From positions 18,653,901 to 18,717,900 of the forward strand of contig BSYO01000002.1 in assembly GCA_033239525.1 (NCBI GenBank): a stretch of 64,000 nucleotides of DNA, read 5' to 3'. Made by a program: the position numbers and the translations under genes. Position 1 is the first letter of the stretch. Each line of letters starts with the position of its first letter. The DNA is from Nepenthes gracilis (Eukaryota; Streptophyta; Magnoliopsida; Caryophyllales; Nepenthaceae). Under the pieces are notes generated by a model. It was not told where the DNA came from and searched no databases. It worked only from the letters and a program-made list of their open reading frames with translations. Below are positions 20,920-32,747 of this stretch, one piece after another.

Positions 20920-21223
20920 CCGGCTTCACTCTCTCTCCGGATCCAAGCGGTTGGTCAATGAAGCCGATCAATCGCCATTCTGGCTTCGCCATCTCTCCGG
21001 ATTCAAGCGATTTGATCAACAAAATCGGTCAACTGCCACTCCGGCTTTACTTTCTCTTCAGGTTCAAGAAATTAGGTCAACAAAGCCGGTTAACTGCCAT
21101 TTTAGCTTCACTATCTCTCCGAATTTAGACGATTCGATCAATGAAGTCAGACCTCTGCTATTCCGGTTTCGCTATCTCTTCAGATTCAAGCGGCCTAGTC
21201 AACGAAGCCGGTCAACTTTATGT
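20920..21223 (+). repeat. 61-bp tandem array, five diverged units
   Basis: Units start at 20920, 20980, 21041, 21102 and 21163 (period 60-61 bp). Consensus features in each are CCGGCTTCRCTxTCTCTxCGG, then ATTCAAGCG, then GRTCAACRAAGCCGGTCAAC. Units differ at many positions, so the array is old. Tandem arrays in the untranslated region before the 3' LTR are a known habit of Tat elements and can seed satellite DNA. Confidence 0.9.
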
Positions 21224-22211
21224 TTTTGACTGGTCCGTCCTTACTCCAAAACCGCAGCCAACCCATATGACCGGCTTCTTGGCCAGGACTCCCAGCTCCT
21301 TCGCCATTCTGGAGCACAAAATAGTGATAGTAACAACAACATAAATAACATGATGTGCACAGCAATGAAAGACATGGAGACAAATGAAAACGTTATTCAC
21401 CTAAATAGTTGCAAGTTTTTCTCATTAACTTTCTCCTTACAAGTTACACAGCATTTAGAGGCCAATACACAACGGAACAATAGCGACAGAGAGAGAAAAA
21501 GAGTAACACATACATCCTCTAGAGTGGACTCTCGAGTGAAGGAATTGCACACCAAGATGAAACAAAGGCTTGTCGCGAGAAGAGGCCACCATCCACAAGT
21601 GACTAGAACAAAAGATAGAACTAGTCTCAATTAGAAAAAAAGGCACTAGCAAGGTGAGCAGAGGGTGCCTAAGGCAGCGACCTACACGAAGGCCGTTCTT
21701 CGAGCTCTCAAGGGAAGTGTTAAGATTTGAATGCGGGTTTAAGACAAGCAAGATTTGAAAGTAGATTCAAATCTCATCAGCAGCCACCCGCACGAAAAAG
21801 GGTGACCAAAGCTGCCATCCGCACAAAATGGAAGAACCAAAGTAGTCCAAGTACCATGACTCGAGACGGCAACACCAGAGAATGCAAATAACCTAAGCTC
21901 AGACTGGCAGACATAGCACCAAGCTTCCCAACAGTGCCAAGTGCCCGCACCATTTTGCCACTTCACAAGGAAGATGATGCAAAGAAATGTTGAAGGCTCC
22001 CAATTTATAACGCGCAGGGAAGCGAATGGAACGCTAAACAACAAAGAACCACCAACCTAGTGAATCTGCAGAGAATTAGGGAATAGAGAAATCACGCTGA
22101 GAACAATGAAAAAGGAATCTAGATCAGACTTAAGAAGACAACATGGCCCGTCACGTCCCATTATGAACATGCCGGAGGTTGAAGATTCAAGCCATCGGCA
22201 TATAGGCCTAG
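21224..22211 (+). other. Element T 3' untranslated region
   Basis: No gene or repeat recognised between the tandem array and the 3' LTR. A clear purine-rich primer tract directly before 22212 was not found: the sequence there reads CGGCATATAGGCCTAG. Confidence 0.5.
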
Positions 22212-23502
22212 TGACGAGAGCAGTTAAAGCGGCCCGGCCCAAAACAGTAAACCAGCCCAGAAGGAATCGCAAGCCAATGGCTCAAAGGATAGTCAACGAC
22301 CAATTGACCAAAGGAAGTCCTCAAGTGGCCGAAAGCGGCCCAAGCCAGAGGCAACCCAAGGCAGAGACGGCTCACGAGTCCTCTCTCACACAAAACAGTC
22401 ATTTGCCCTAATTGGGCGCGATGTCGGGAATCTCTCCAGATGACAATCTCCTCTAAAACGGAATCCCCCAAATCGGCACACACTCCAGAAGAGAAGCCCT
22501 CCAATTAGCGCACGACTCATAGTAGAAGTTTTAGCATTCACGGCGTGCGATATATCTATAGGGGAAGAAATCCTCCTTCCTGACTATTGCAACCTTGAAA
22601 TGCGCCTGTATCCTCACGATAGATGAAAAGTACTCCCTCAGACGGCTGGCAGTCCGCCTCACCATCAAAGGATGGTGGCAAAATCTGATGCTTATAAAAA
22701 GCCCTGGGGACGTATTCTAAAGGCATGCTCTCGGAATACTCAAATGCTCCCAAGTAATCCGATTTGCATACATCTCATTACTAATCTCCTACCCACGACT
22801 CGTTCCTAGCGAACCCTAATTTTGCGCTTTCCACATAAGGCAACTTTCTCTGTGACGGTTTCTCTCAGAATCAAAGTGCATCCCTTAAGGAAGGTGCAAG
22901 AATTCTTTCTCTATCTATTGGAAACCTTAATGGTTACAGAACGTAGAAGGAAAACAATCAATCCAACGATCGTTATATCCATAAAGGCAGCACGCCAGAA
23001 AAGGCAACGACCCCAACAGAGCACCGTTATCAAGCCTTCTTGCACAAGGCAGCCCAGTGCCACGACTATAACAGGCCACGGAGTTCACACTTTAAGGCAC
23101 GTTCTTACTTGCTTGCAAAAGCCTTCTCTTGTAAAACTCCCACGCTTTCAGTACTCATGCACATCTGTGCTTTCTCTCTCCCTCTGCTGCAACGTTCCCA
23201 GCGAACTTAGTATTTAGAGATTTTGCTCCTCACGAGTAACCAAAACTTTTCTACTTTCAAGAGCAATCCCACTCCTGCAAATACTCTTTACATTCATACT
23301 GCATCTCATTGCATTCACCTTCCACCTTTGAAGGCTGTTTATTATCTTGAGTGTCACAATATTTTCTGTGTGATAATATCCCGCCAACACTTAACCTTTA
23401 TTTGTAGTTGTGGTGTGTAGGATCCAAACTCAGTGGATAGAGTCGAATTCAATCAGATGAATGACTTGACCCAAATCCGTTTAAAATTTAGATCCAAACA
23501 CA
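22212..23502 (+). repeat. Element T, 3' LTR (about 1290 bp)
   Basis: It starts TGACGAGAGCAG (TGATGGGAGCGG in the 5' LTR) and matches 1068-1650 closely, including TTAAAGCGGCCCGGCCC, the TATA region and CTCATTACTAATCTCCTACCC. After GCGAACC the copies diverge: this one carries about 370 extra bases (about 22830-23200) before the alignment resumes loosely at CTTGAGTGTC and GTGTAGGATCC. The right end, near CAAACACA at 23502, is approximate. Confidence 0.7.
22693..22699 (+). promoter_or_regulatory. TATA box of T 3' LTR
   Basis: TATAAAA in the same context as 1534-1540 (TATAAAAAGCCCTGGG). It points toward the F-box gene 1.4 kb downstream, on the same strand, so read-through into that gene is conceivable. 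Confidence 0.65.
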
Positions 23503-24139
23503 TATTAATATATTTGTTTATTTTTATTTGAGTCAATTGACTCTACTACTACCTTAATGAATCCCTATTAGCGAGGTTACATTTCTTACAAAGATAAATT
23601 TTTTTTATATCCTAATATTATTTATACATTTTAAAATTAGTAATTATGATTCAACTATTTTAAAATAACTAATATTAAATATTTTATAATTATTTAAAAA
23701 TAAATAAATTATAATTATAAATTTAATATTAGGCCCTTAAACTCCATAAAAAAAATACACCCCTCTGAAGCGGTTTTCACACGGTCTATTAGAAAGGAGA
23801 ACGGGGGGAAGGAGCCATGGATCACAATGAAGGACAATAGAATAAAAGAAAGATAATTATGCGGCTGCGATTTTTTCTGCTTGGTGTAATGAACGGAAAC
23901 GATTCCTCCATGAATCAAAATGGTTTCATGAATGTGTCTTAGATCGGAAAAAATGAACCGCTGACCTGGCAAGTGGACCTTAACTAATCTATCTCCACTT
24001 GCAGCACGGAACCACCACAATCAAAGTCATCAGCTCTACCGTTCGCCGCCCCACACCTACCACCCACTATCTGTTACTAACGCAACGGACCAGTTCGCCG
24101 CCACCCGCTACTGGACTCACCTGCTCTCCCGTCACAGAA
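23503..24139 (+). other. F-box gene upstream region
   Basis: AT-rich flank (23503-23740) then a mixed stretch leading to the F-box start. No TATA box was singled out with confidence. A pyrimidine-rich leader with CCACCC and CCGCCAC-type codon-like repeats runs from about 24000 to 24139; it is open in the frame of the gene but has no ATG, so it is taken as 5' untranslated sequence. Confidence 0.45.
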
Positions 24140-25246
24140 ATGATGGATGCGTCGCCGATCTGTTGTCTACCTCAAGATACGCTTCACTTGATATTTTCCA
24201 ACCTCTCTCTTCGACAAATTATGGTCTGTCGATCAGTCTGTAAATTCTTCAATCAAACGTTGACCTCGCCATCCTTCATACTTTTTATCTCCACCCAACG
24301 TCCTCCTCTCTCTCTTCTCGCCCTGCGTCCTTCTCACCACCACAGCCACCACCGTTACCTTCCCTCTTATCCGTCCTTCCACGTGTTTGATTCCACCTCA
24401 AATGAGTGGATCAGATTGGATCTTAGCTTTCTCCCTTTTCGTTCTATCTCACCGGTCACCTCTTCGGTCGGCCTCGTCTATCTCTGGGGCGACTCGCCCG
24501 AGTCAAACAAATCTCTCATTGTTTGCAACCCGTTGACGCGGAGTTACCGAGTCTTGCCTCAACTCGGTTCGGCCTGGTCAAAACACGGTTCCGTACTCGC
24601 CGGGTCAGGTAAACGAGTTCTGGTACTCACTGAGCTAGCTACTCTATATTTTGCAGGCGCTAACATTTGGCTCAAGTTTTCATCAAATTTACCATCTAAA
24701 CCACGAAGTCCAATTTTAGTCTCCGACTCTCTGTTTGCCCTATGCGATGTCGGGTCACCATGGCGGAGTCAATGCAAATTGTACACGTGTACGTTGCCCA
24801 AGTGTCAAGAGTCATTGGGCTGGGCTAGGCTTGAGAAGCATGAATGGGGGGATGTGTTTGATATTATGAAACGGCCTCGCCTGGTTAGAGGGGTGGGAAA
24901 TAGGCTTTTGATGGTGGGTGGGCTAAAACCGTCATTTTTGTGGAATGATACGTGCACGACTATTGTGATATTGAGATTGGATCTCGATACATTGGAATGG
25001 GATGAGGCGGGAAGGATGCCTCTGGATATGTATAAATGTTTCCAGGAGTCTAGTAAGTTTAAGGTGTTTGGTGGTGGGGATAAGGTGTGTTTCTCAGCTA
25101 AGAGAGTGGGCAAATTGGCATTGTGGGAATGCTCCCTGGAGGAAGCAGCCAATGGGGTATGGAGGTGGATCGACGGGGTGCCTGGATTTGGAGATGGATT
25201 GTGTCGTGGTTTTGTGTTTGATGCACGACTCGATTCTGTACCATGA
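24140..25246 (+). CDS. F-box/kelch-type protein
   Basis: Predicted substrate-recognition subunit of an SCF (Skp1-Cullin-F-box) ubiquitin ligase, acting in cytosol or nucleus. The 368-residue frame has no intron. Residues 9-47 form the F-box: CLPQDTLHLIFSNLSLRQI and VCRSVCKFFNQTL show the LP..L..IF..L.L..I...R.VCK pattern. Then come blade-like segments as in the plant FBK group: VFDSTSNEWIRLDLSFLP, GLVYLWGDSPESNKSLIVCN (followed by PLTRSYRVLP), NRLLMVGGLKPSF, a DTLEWDEAGRMP strand, and the C-terminal WRWIDGVPGFGDGLCRGFVF. Canonical paired-Gly kelch repeats are few, typical of the HWS/LCR/UFO-like class; the closest member cannot be named from sequence alone. ATGs at 24140 and 24143 are both possible starts; the second has G at +4. 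It is the only long frame here free of stops and of transposon motifs, in an otherwise transposon-filled window. Confidence 0.9.
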   Translation: MMDASPICCLPQDTLHLIFSNLSLRQIMVCRSVCKFFNQTLTSPSFILFISTQRPPLSLLALRPSHHHSHHRYLPSYPSFHVFDSTSNEWIRLDLSFLPFRSISPVTSSVGLVYLWGDSPESNKSLIVCNPLTRSYRVLPQLGSAWSKHGSVLAGSGKRVLVLTELATLYFAGANIWLKFSSNLPSKPRSPILVSDSLFALCDVGSPWRSQCKLYTCTLPKCQESLGWARLEKHEWGDVFDIMKRPRLVRGVGNRLLMVGGLKPSFLWNDTCTTIVILRLDLDTLEWDEAGRMPLDMYKCFQESSKFKVFGGGDKVCFSAKRVGKLALWECSLEEAANGVWRWIDGVPGFGDGLCRGFVFDARLDSVP

Positions 25247-28000
25247 TGGATTTTGCACTTGGGATTGCGAGCGGAAGAATTGTAAGTTGGCTTGGCTAAT
25301 TGATTTAGTCTTTGATTCTATAATTATGTTCTCTGTATAATCTGTATATTTTAATGACATTTCTATTAGATGATCTCCGTTACTGGGGAATGTGGGATAA
25401 CCAATTATGAAGTGAGACTGAAATTTAGAATATTTATCTATGACTTTAGTTTTTGCTACTACAACTATAACTGATCTTCTGATGGTAGAGTGGTAAACCA
25501 ATGAGATCTAAGGATGGTCCATGCTCTTGCATGTTGTACTTGATTTCTCTGCTTTATTATTGTTGTCTCCAAATCATTTTCATAATTGGAACATTTTCAG
25601 ATTAGCTAAGTCGGACTTCTGGTATCCTTGGCTGATGTGCATTGTGATTGTCCTAGATTGTCATCGATTTTCCATAGATACGCATCCATGTTATGTGACC
25701 TACTTTTCTCAATTACCGGTCCATCAAGATCTCTGTATATTCACTTGTAAAAGCAATTCTGTTGCAGTTTTTCCCAGGCTTCACCTTCTTGGTCTACATG
25801 TTTGTATATTTGAGTAGCTGGTGACTCCAGTCAATTAGATCTAGTGAATAATTTTGAGTTCAATCTTCTACAAGTATTATGTTAACCATAACACCTAGTT
25901 TGGCTTATAGGAAATGGTGGGAATTGAATGGAAAGGAATAATGTATCAAAATACTGGTATCTATATCTTTCATAATTGTATCAGTATTAGTTGTCTCATG
26001 AGATATGTGTAACTATTGCATTTCACGGACGACTTTTTTTTTTCTCATAACTACATTGAAAGTGAATTTTAAGCGAAAATTTCATCATTTTTAATCATGT
26101 ATTTACATATTTGAAAAGTATAATCAATTCTTATTAAAATTATGTTTGATAAAAAATTTTGATCTATACATGCTTTAGACCTATATAAAATATGAGAACT
26201 TATGCTTCTTAGAAAATTTGGTTATATTTTGAACATGTGGATTTGGTTGCCAAGAGAAGAATAAAATGGCTTATACATGTAATGACACAATATCATTGAC
26301 ACAATATTTTTCCGATGATAATAAATTTCGGTACAGGATCTTTCAATACAGATATAGATCACCGATATTTCAAATATTAGCCATTGTTTTGTTTCATGAA
26401 GGGAAGCCATTTCATGTGCTTGGTTTTAATAATTAAAATAAGTGATCGAAGTGGAAATGGAATTTTTTCTAATGGACCTGCATTTTGCTTCCGTCTCAAT
26501 TTGGTGAAATTCGGAAGGTAAGGAAGAAAAAACAATGGAAAAGCTCATATTTTCCTTTTTTCTAATGATAAACCCAATAAAGTAAAAGGAAGATATATTC
26601 TTTTCCTTTTCCTTTATCATTCATTTTTTTTGAATTGTGTTCACTCTACTAAAGGAAAAAATTTAGAGCAAGTGCAAGGTTTTTTTAATGGAATTGTTAT
26701 AATGCATCTGTCTGAGTGGTACTTGCCTTACAGAATCGTTATATTGAGTTAGTTTGAGTGGATTCTTCGAGAATTGTATGAATCTCAATTGTAAGTATGT
26801 CATCTTCATTACTATACAAAACTACATTTGAATTTGTGATCTAATAGTTGTTAAATACGTGGGATTGTGAAAGAATGATGTCATGAAATGCAATTGGCAG
26901 TGGAGGTGATGGAAGGCTAGAGCAGTGGTTTTACTGCATCTCAGCTCTTCTACATAGTGCATGCTTGTATGTGCACCCTTCAGGAATTGTTTGTCATGTA
27001 ATGTTTTCACTCCATACTTGATTTGAGCTTGTATTTACTCTGGACTGATATATAAAACTTTAGCAACAGTTGAATTTTTGGTAGAAAATTCTTAACATTG
27101 TGCTGCAACAATCTTATGCTGCATTTTTTCAAAACTCCATGTAACGCCCCTTGTTGACATAGCTTGAAAAGTGACAAAACTAGCAGGTTTGAGTTGAAGA
27201 GATAATAACCTGCCTAACTTGAAAATGGGGTGGTTAGTTTCGGCCTGGGCACTATCCCCACAAAATCTCTTCACCATCTTGCCTACCTAAAAAAGAAAAA
27301 TACAAAAAAATATTATGATTTGACCCATTCAACATATAAATTAACTGTAGTAAAAATTTGTGCTAGTCACTTAATACTCGATCTATTATTTGGAGCTGAC
27401 CCTCACGAACAACATGAAGCTTCTCATAGACACTCTCTTCAACAGCTTTTGTACATCCCAACATCATCATTTCCGAGACAGACCTATGCTCCCCAGGCAA
27501 TTCCACAAATAATAAATAGCTCATCAATTACACCACTGCCAAATTTAATTTCATTGAAATAGGGTAGTACTAAGTCTTCTTTGCTGACAAACTACAAAAA
27601 AGGATTGAGGAGAGGATAGAATGCTAAAGCCTTCATAGATTAAATAATAAATGAACAAAAAACAGCTCCAGAAGGAAAGCAATGAAATATTTAAAAACTA
27701 AGCTAGTTTGAACCCACATTGATTAACATAGAATGAACTAGATAACTGATTATTGATTAAGATCAATTGAATTTGTTGATATATCTACATAGATCATTAA
27801 TTAAAACGTACAGGTCAGATGAGTTTTTGTTAAATTGAACAACTTAATTTGATGCAAATAATAAAAACAAGGTTTCCTACATTTCAGGTACCATGGATGG
27901 TCAAATGTAGGCAGTTTTACCTATGCAATACAAAGAAATTGTTTCTATACTTTGAAATAGTGATTTCCAAATCATAATTGTGTAATTTTGCCATTGAGCT
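25247..28000 (+). other. Region downstream of F-box gene
   Basis: AT-rich sequence with no domain-bearing frame. The 3' untranslated region probably starts here. A donor-like GAATTGTAAGTTGG at about 25276-25289 allows a 3' UTR intron. Long T- and A-rich stretches (26030-26240, 26560-26700) and a 110-codon frame at 27230-27562 without recognisable features are present. No transposon was identified, so this is probably native gene flank. Confidence 0.5.
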
Positions 28001-29407
28001 TGATGGGTTTGTCACTCATGGGCCGACCTGTGATCCAGGCCCACAGCGAGAGAATGGTCCGGAAGTTGCAACCTAGGAGAGGGACCCTGTGGCCCAAGGT
28101 CCAAGATTGCGTGACCTAGGACTGCCCATCGAGACATGGGCCAGTAGAGCCGCCTACTGAATGCGGCCCATAAGTGCGCATCCCAGCATCGCCATCTCGG
28201 CTCTAGCTCAACAGACATACCCACGTGATCATAGCCTATCATGTTGGGCTTGCTAAAAAGGAAGGCAGCAATTATGGTACTCCTTAAGAAGGAAAGGCCA
28301 GTTGGCCCACACCCCATGATTCCCTTTACAAATACCTCTTTTCCCCCCTGCAGGAAAAGGGGAGGAGAAGAGGGGGGCTTAAATGATCGTAGAAGGAGAA
28401 CTCTCTCGAAGCTCGTAAAAATGGAGAACAAGAGAGATGATCAAGGGCATGCGATGATCAGTTTCAAAGAGCTACCTTCCGCGAGAGGCGAATCCTTCTT
28501 CCTTGCCGATTACCAATCCTGACCGGTGGTTGCACAGGCCTTGCGCCAACTCCGAGCTCTCACGCTGCATGGCCAGCAAAGACAATTTGTAGAGCAGGGT
28601 GCAGAGAGCCCCCTCTGTCTGCAACTAGGAAAGGACTAATGAGTGACCTTTCTCTTTACTTTCAACACTTAGGATCTCTTCTTCCTTTGGTTAGCCACCC
28701 TTCCGTGGGCGCACTCGATAGTTAGCTACTCCTTAGCAAGTGCATCATTCCTCTCTTCTTGCCGGTTGTTCCCTCGCGAGGGCCACTGTCTCAAAGCCAC
28801 CCTTCGTGCCAGCTCCGAGCTCTCATGTTGCATGGCTGGCGAAGACGATTCGTAGAGTGAGGCACAGAGAGCCCCTTTATTTGTAGCCGGAAAAGGATTG
28901 GCGGGTGACCTTTCTTTCACCGTCAGCACCCAAGAATCTTTTCCTCCTCCAATTAGCCACCCCTCCACGGGTGTATTCAACAGTCAGCCACTCCTTATTG
29001 AGTGCATTACTCCTCTCTTCTTGCCGGCCGCTCCCTTGTGAGGGCCATCGTCCTAAAGCCGCCTCCTGACCGGGCGCACCTATCGGAGCTCAATCAATCA
29101 TCTCTGTAAGCCGCCTCTAGTCGGGCACTAACACCCGGCCATCGACACTTAATTTCCTATAACATGTGTCCACTCATTTCTCTTTTATCTTCGCATCTTT
29201 CTATCCGTTAAAAAAGATTTCTGATTTGAGCGTCGGAGAATATATTGGAGAGTAAGTCTTGCAAATCCTCTGATCTCCTACTTTTTAGTTATGGTGTATA
29301 GAATCCAGGTTCGCAATGACAGAGATCGGACCCGCTTCAGTTCGACTCGCTTAGAAGATCGAGTAGCTTCCTAATTCGTACTATAACTCGGATTTCGGGA
29401 CGCATCA
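28001..29407 (+). mobile_element. Solo LTR E, Tat type (1407 bp)
   Basis: It begins TGATGGGTTTG and ends GACGCATCA; TGATG and CATCA are exact inverted repeats and equal the terminal pattern of element T. The four bases AGCT directly flank both ends (27997-28000 and 29408-29411). No primer site, gag or pol follows, so this is a solo LTR. The last 190 bp align with the end of the T 5' LTR (TTGAGCGTCGGAGAATATAT, then CCTCTGATxTC and GTGTATAGAATCCAGG). It contains a 263-bp tandem duplication. Confidence 0.8.
28541..29066 (+). repeat. 263-bp tandem duplication in LTR E
   Basis: Two units, about 28541-28803 and 28804-29066. Anchors 263 bp apart include TCCGAGCTCT (28551 and 28814), GCAGAGAGCCCC/CACAGAGAGCCCC, TGACCTTTCT and CCTCTCTTCTTGCCGG. 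The units have diverged at many sites. They lie in the transcribed half of the LTR. Confidence 0.85.
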
Positions 29408-31229
29408 AGCTACAAAAACACTTCATTTAATATTAGTAGAATCTAGCAACTTCAAACTAAGGATATTGAACTAGAAAGGTGGATGGCCCCTCTCAATCTT
29501 AATCTAACAACCTAGATTGGATCTGTAACCTAACAAGCAATGATCTAAGAACCCACCTGCAACACTGGATACCAAATAATAATGTGTGATAAATGCATCA
29601 TCTCATCAACAATAAAAGAAACAAATAGAGATTCAATCATGTGCATCTTTTTCGTTTTTGATTCAAGAGATACTAAAGCACTGGTTACTAACAGTATAAT
29701 ATTAAAAGAAATCATTCTTCCATATTTCAGACATAAACAATATGGCATTTCCAGTTTTTAGAGCAAGTTAAGTGTTGCTTAAATATTTCTATTTTAACAA
29801 GTTCACATTTGTGGATATAAGAATTGTATATGACTTGGCTTATATATTTTACTAGTTGTACTGGTTGACATGTAGTAGCATGTTTTCAATTACAACGATT
29901 AGAAAGAATGATGGAATAATTTATAAAAAAATGAAATAAGTTGGTTGAAAAGATGTTAGAGAACAGAAATGTGGATGGCTGAAACTAAAGTAGTATGTTG
30001 GTGGCCACAAAAGTTGGGAACATGTCAGCTAAAAGTGAATTTCATCTCAAATCCCTCTCTACACTTGACATAGATCAACACAAAAGTTGGGAGTATAGTT
30101 TACATACCTGTAATTTTACTAAGTTAAATAGTTCAACACAAATGACCCAAACATAATACAAAATGGTTAGTGGTTTGACATGACTTGGATGCCTATCAAT
30201 AGGTTAGGTTAGATTAATGGTTTCTCAACATGAAGTCAGTTTGACACAGCCTGAACCAATCCAACGTAACACAATTGCCAAACTTACATATCACAAATGA
30301 TGCATTTGATAGCCATAGGCCTTTCTTGCCATGGCCTAGTGGTACTCTCTAGTCATCATTTTATTGTACTCCCCCTTTCTGGAAGCAGAGATGATCTGGA
30401 TAAATCAGTGGATGGAAATGAATCGAGTTCTTGTTCTCTCCGTGTGTGTATTCTGGTTGTGTTTAATCTGGTTATCTACCTTTTAGTGGCAAATGCAGTT
30501 GATTCATTTGTATGTACAATATGCTTCAAATGGATTCCAGACTATAAGGAAGGGATGAGAACCTCAAAGGTCATCGGTTTCTATTTGGCTACACCGGTTT
30601 CACCACTCCATGTCTTTGAAGGCCTATCCCTTTCTATTCTCAAACATTAATCAGATTACTCTTTCTTACATGAGCATTATTTGGCTCACATTTCTAGTGT
30701 CATCTTATGCTCACTAGCTCACCATGAATTACCCACTCTCGGGGTGCACAACATCTGTAGTAGATGTAAAGAAATAAGCTGACCTTGAAAAAGTTTGGCA
30801 CTATGTTTGACTTAGTTCTGGTTTAATGCTTTCTGGAATAGACTGCAACCACCTTAAACAATAGTGTGCAAAACTTTGCTGATGCATGAAGATGCTCATG
30901 TACAACTTGCTTTTTCTTGGTACCTCTGTTGTGTTGGTTGGATTCCATATATGATGTGTAAATTAGTTGACATTTGGCACTTTGCTTGGGTATTAACACG
31001 TTCCGTATTCTTTGTACACTAAGTATTTATCTCTATGTTATTCTATAATATGATGATAATGGAAGGATCAAGTCTGAATAAGACGATAATTCTAAGTCAG
31101 AGGACCTATTTATGCAATAATATGTGTTCGTGGTTTATTGGCTAGAATATTCTTCAATGTTTGAAAGCTTCATAATTTATACTAAGTTATGCTTAGACAT
31201 ATAGAACTAAGCTTGATTCTGCAAAGTTG
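29408..31229. other. Intergenic, no gene recognised
   Basis: AT-rich sequence between LTR E and the LINE. A 117-codon plus-strand frame (30297-30650) has two hydrophobic stretches but no known motif, and its codon content is not convincing. Nothing else was seen. Confidence 0.5.
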
Positions 31230-31863
31230 TGCCAACTTTGGAGATATTAAGTTGATGAGTTGATGAAGTTGTGGGAAGGTTGACTGAAAGGAGGTTGGAA
31301 ATATACTAGTATACTGAAGAACCAATATGTATTCATGTTAGGCAGGTCAACAATGGAAGTAATTTATTTGCTAATGTGGTGAAGGGAAATTTAAGAAAAA
31401 AATACAAAATTGAAAACCTTGAGAATCCCAAGAGAAGTATAATTAATTGAAAAAACGTGTTTCCATTGCATAAGATTATGAAAGATATGCATAATATAGC
31501 AGTGATTGTGTTAACATGTAAGGGAGACTATGTTTTTCCAACTATGATCAATCTATACCAGTAATTAGATTTAAGCTCATATCTCTTTGCCTCAGCTGTG
31601 GATGAAATGAAACACATTATACCTTCATGCATGCCTTTTGAATATAGCGATTTTGGTGGATGAGATAATAGAGGGCAATATTGCTAAGTTGTAAGTTTGG
31701 AGGGAGAATTTAGAAGCTTTAGGTTCAGAATTAGTTGAGAAAAGACTCAATATAGAAAATATAAATCTAGTAACAATAAAGAAGTAGATGGTGGAGAGGC
31801 AAGGATATGGACCGACTATCTAGCAAAGATGTATTATTTGAAATATCTTAGAGCATACATTCA
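31230..31863 (+). pseudogene. RTE-type LINE reverse transcriptase, left part
   Basis: Non-LTR retrotransposon reverse transcriptase remnant. In shifting frames it shows FGDIKLMS, MLGRSTMEVIYLL, IPREV, MKDMHNIAVIVLT, INLYQ (for GLHQGS), SSYLFASAVDEM, SCMPF (for CMLFADD; the catalytic ADD is lost), SLEGEFRSFRFRIS and finally LKYLRAYIH. This order is the standard one in plant RTE-clade LINEs. The frame is broken at AYIH by element F and resumes at 45342 with EDGVSH. Many stops are present. The 5' part of the LINE was not recognised upstream. Confidence 0.75.
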
Positions 31864-32747
31864 TGACCATGTGTGATGTCTAACTGAGAATTTGAATTTG
31901 ATCCAAGAGATTCTATATCGGACTATTGAATCTTTTAATTTGGATCCTACATATTACAAACTAAAGTGAGAGTTTTGAAGGAATTGAGATTCCTTTTGGA
32001 TTATCCTTCGATACTTAAGTCAGTTTTCTAGATCCAACAATTTAAGTTAGGAAAAGAGAGTGTGAAGAGAGAGATAGATAGGTTTGGTGGGTTAGGCTTT
32101 GTATTTTGTAAAGAAGATGAGGTGCTTGGAAGACAGGCTTTAGACCCCTTTTATGCAAGTTAAGAGTTGCTAGACCAAGCTGTTGAAGTTGAGTTGATCC
32201 CCCCCTTTGTATTCAGTGATAGTTTCTTTATAATGGAGTTATTGACCACTTTCCACATCCGTGGAGTGGGGTTGGTTGCTATTTGCTTTGGCTAGCAAAC
32301 ACCACGCATGTTCAGAATCATGGGGGGATGGTTGAACGTACCAAATCGGGCTGATTATCTACATTAGAGGGTGATCGGCCAGAGCGTGGAGCATTGACTA
32401 GGTGTGCGGAGTTAGTTAATCGATTGAAAAATAGACTTGGTACTATCAGTCCATCCTTCTGGCTTAGTGCTGTCTACCTTCAGATGCATGGTCTAGACCT
32501 AGGACCATAACTTTTTGATGATCTACTAACCAGTTGCCCTCCCATAATTTATAGTTCGATTGGTCTCTAACCGTGAGGACCCTTTATGGGCCTTGATCAT
32601 TGGGTTTCCTTTGGGATTGCTCTATTGGTGCTTTGACTCTTTGGGCCTTTTTATGCTTATTTGACTTCATCAGCTCTCAAGCCTCCCTTTGTGTCCATGG
32701 GTTTGACCAATGTGCTTGGATTAGTTTTTAACTTTTTCCTGGACCTA
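31864..32747 (-). repeat. Element F, 3' LTR (884 bp)
   Basis: It aligns with 43904-44639 plus 45146-45336: shared blocks are AGAGATTCT, GAGAGTTTTGAAGG, GTGCTTGGAAGACA, the CGCATGTTCWGAAT region, GATCRGxxxGAGCGxxGAGCATTG, and GATGCTCTxTTGGTGCT. The left end reads TGACCATGTGATG against TGATACCAGTGATAC in the other copy. Confidence 0.8.

Larger units (their letters stand above)
1068..23502 (+). mobile_element. Element T: degenerate Tat-lineage Ty3/gypsy retrotransposon
   Basis: An outer LTR retrotransposon assembled from collinear pieces: 5' LTR (1068-1988), primer binding site, gag (2060-2860, resuming at 10273), protease (11155-11713), start of reverse transcriptase (14274-14644), an antisense gene (18588-20521, minus strand), a 61-bp tandem array (20920-21223) and a 3' LTR (22212-23502). 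Order, the gag start coding MVNTRA, and the antisense gene between pol and the 3' LTR are traits of the plant Tat group. Reading resumes on the far side of inserts A and B, so these came later. The remainder of reverse transcriptase, RNase H and integrase is missing, apparently lost together with the left half of element C. Stops and frameshifts are frequent, so it is not functional. I found no convincing target duplication: the flanks read ATATG and TATTA. The right end is approximate. Confidence 0.8.

Noticed and set aside
1063..23507. Target duplication around element T
   Set aside because: Flanks ATATG and TATTA do not match, and the right LTR end is uncertain.
23999..24139. 47-codon N-terminal extension of the F-box gene
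   Set aside because: The frame is open upstream, but its first codon is TTG; the first ATG is at 24140 and the F-box starts eight residues later.
30297..30650. 117-codon plus-strand frame
   Set aside because: No motif, no supporting neighbours, and composition typical of AT-rich intergenic DNA.
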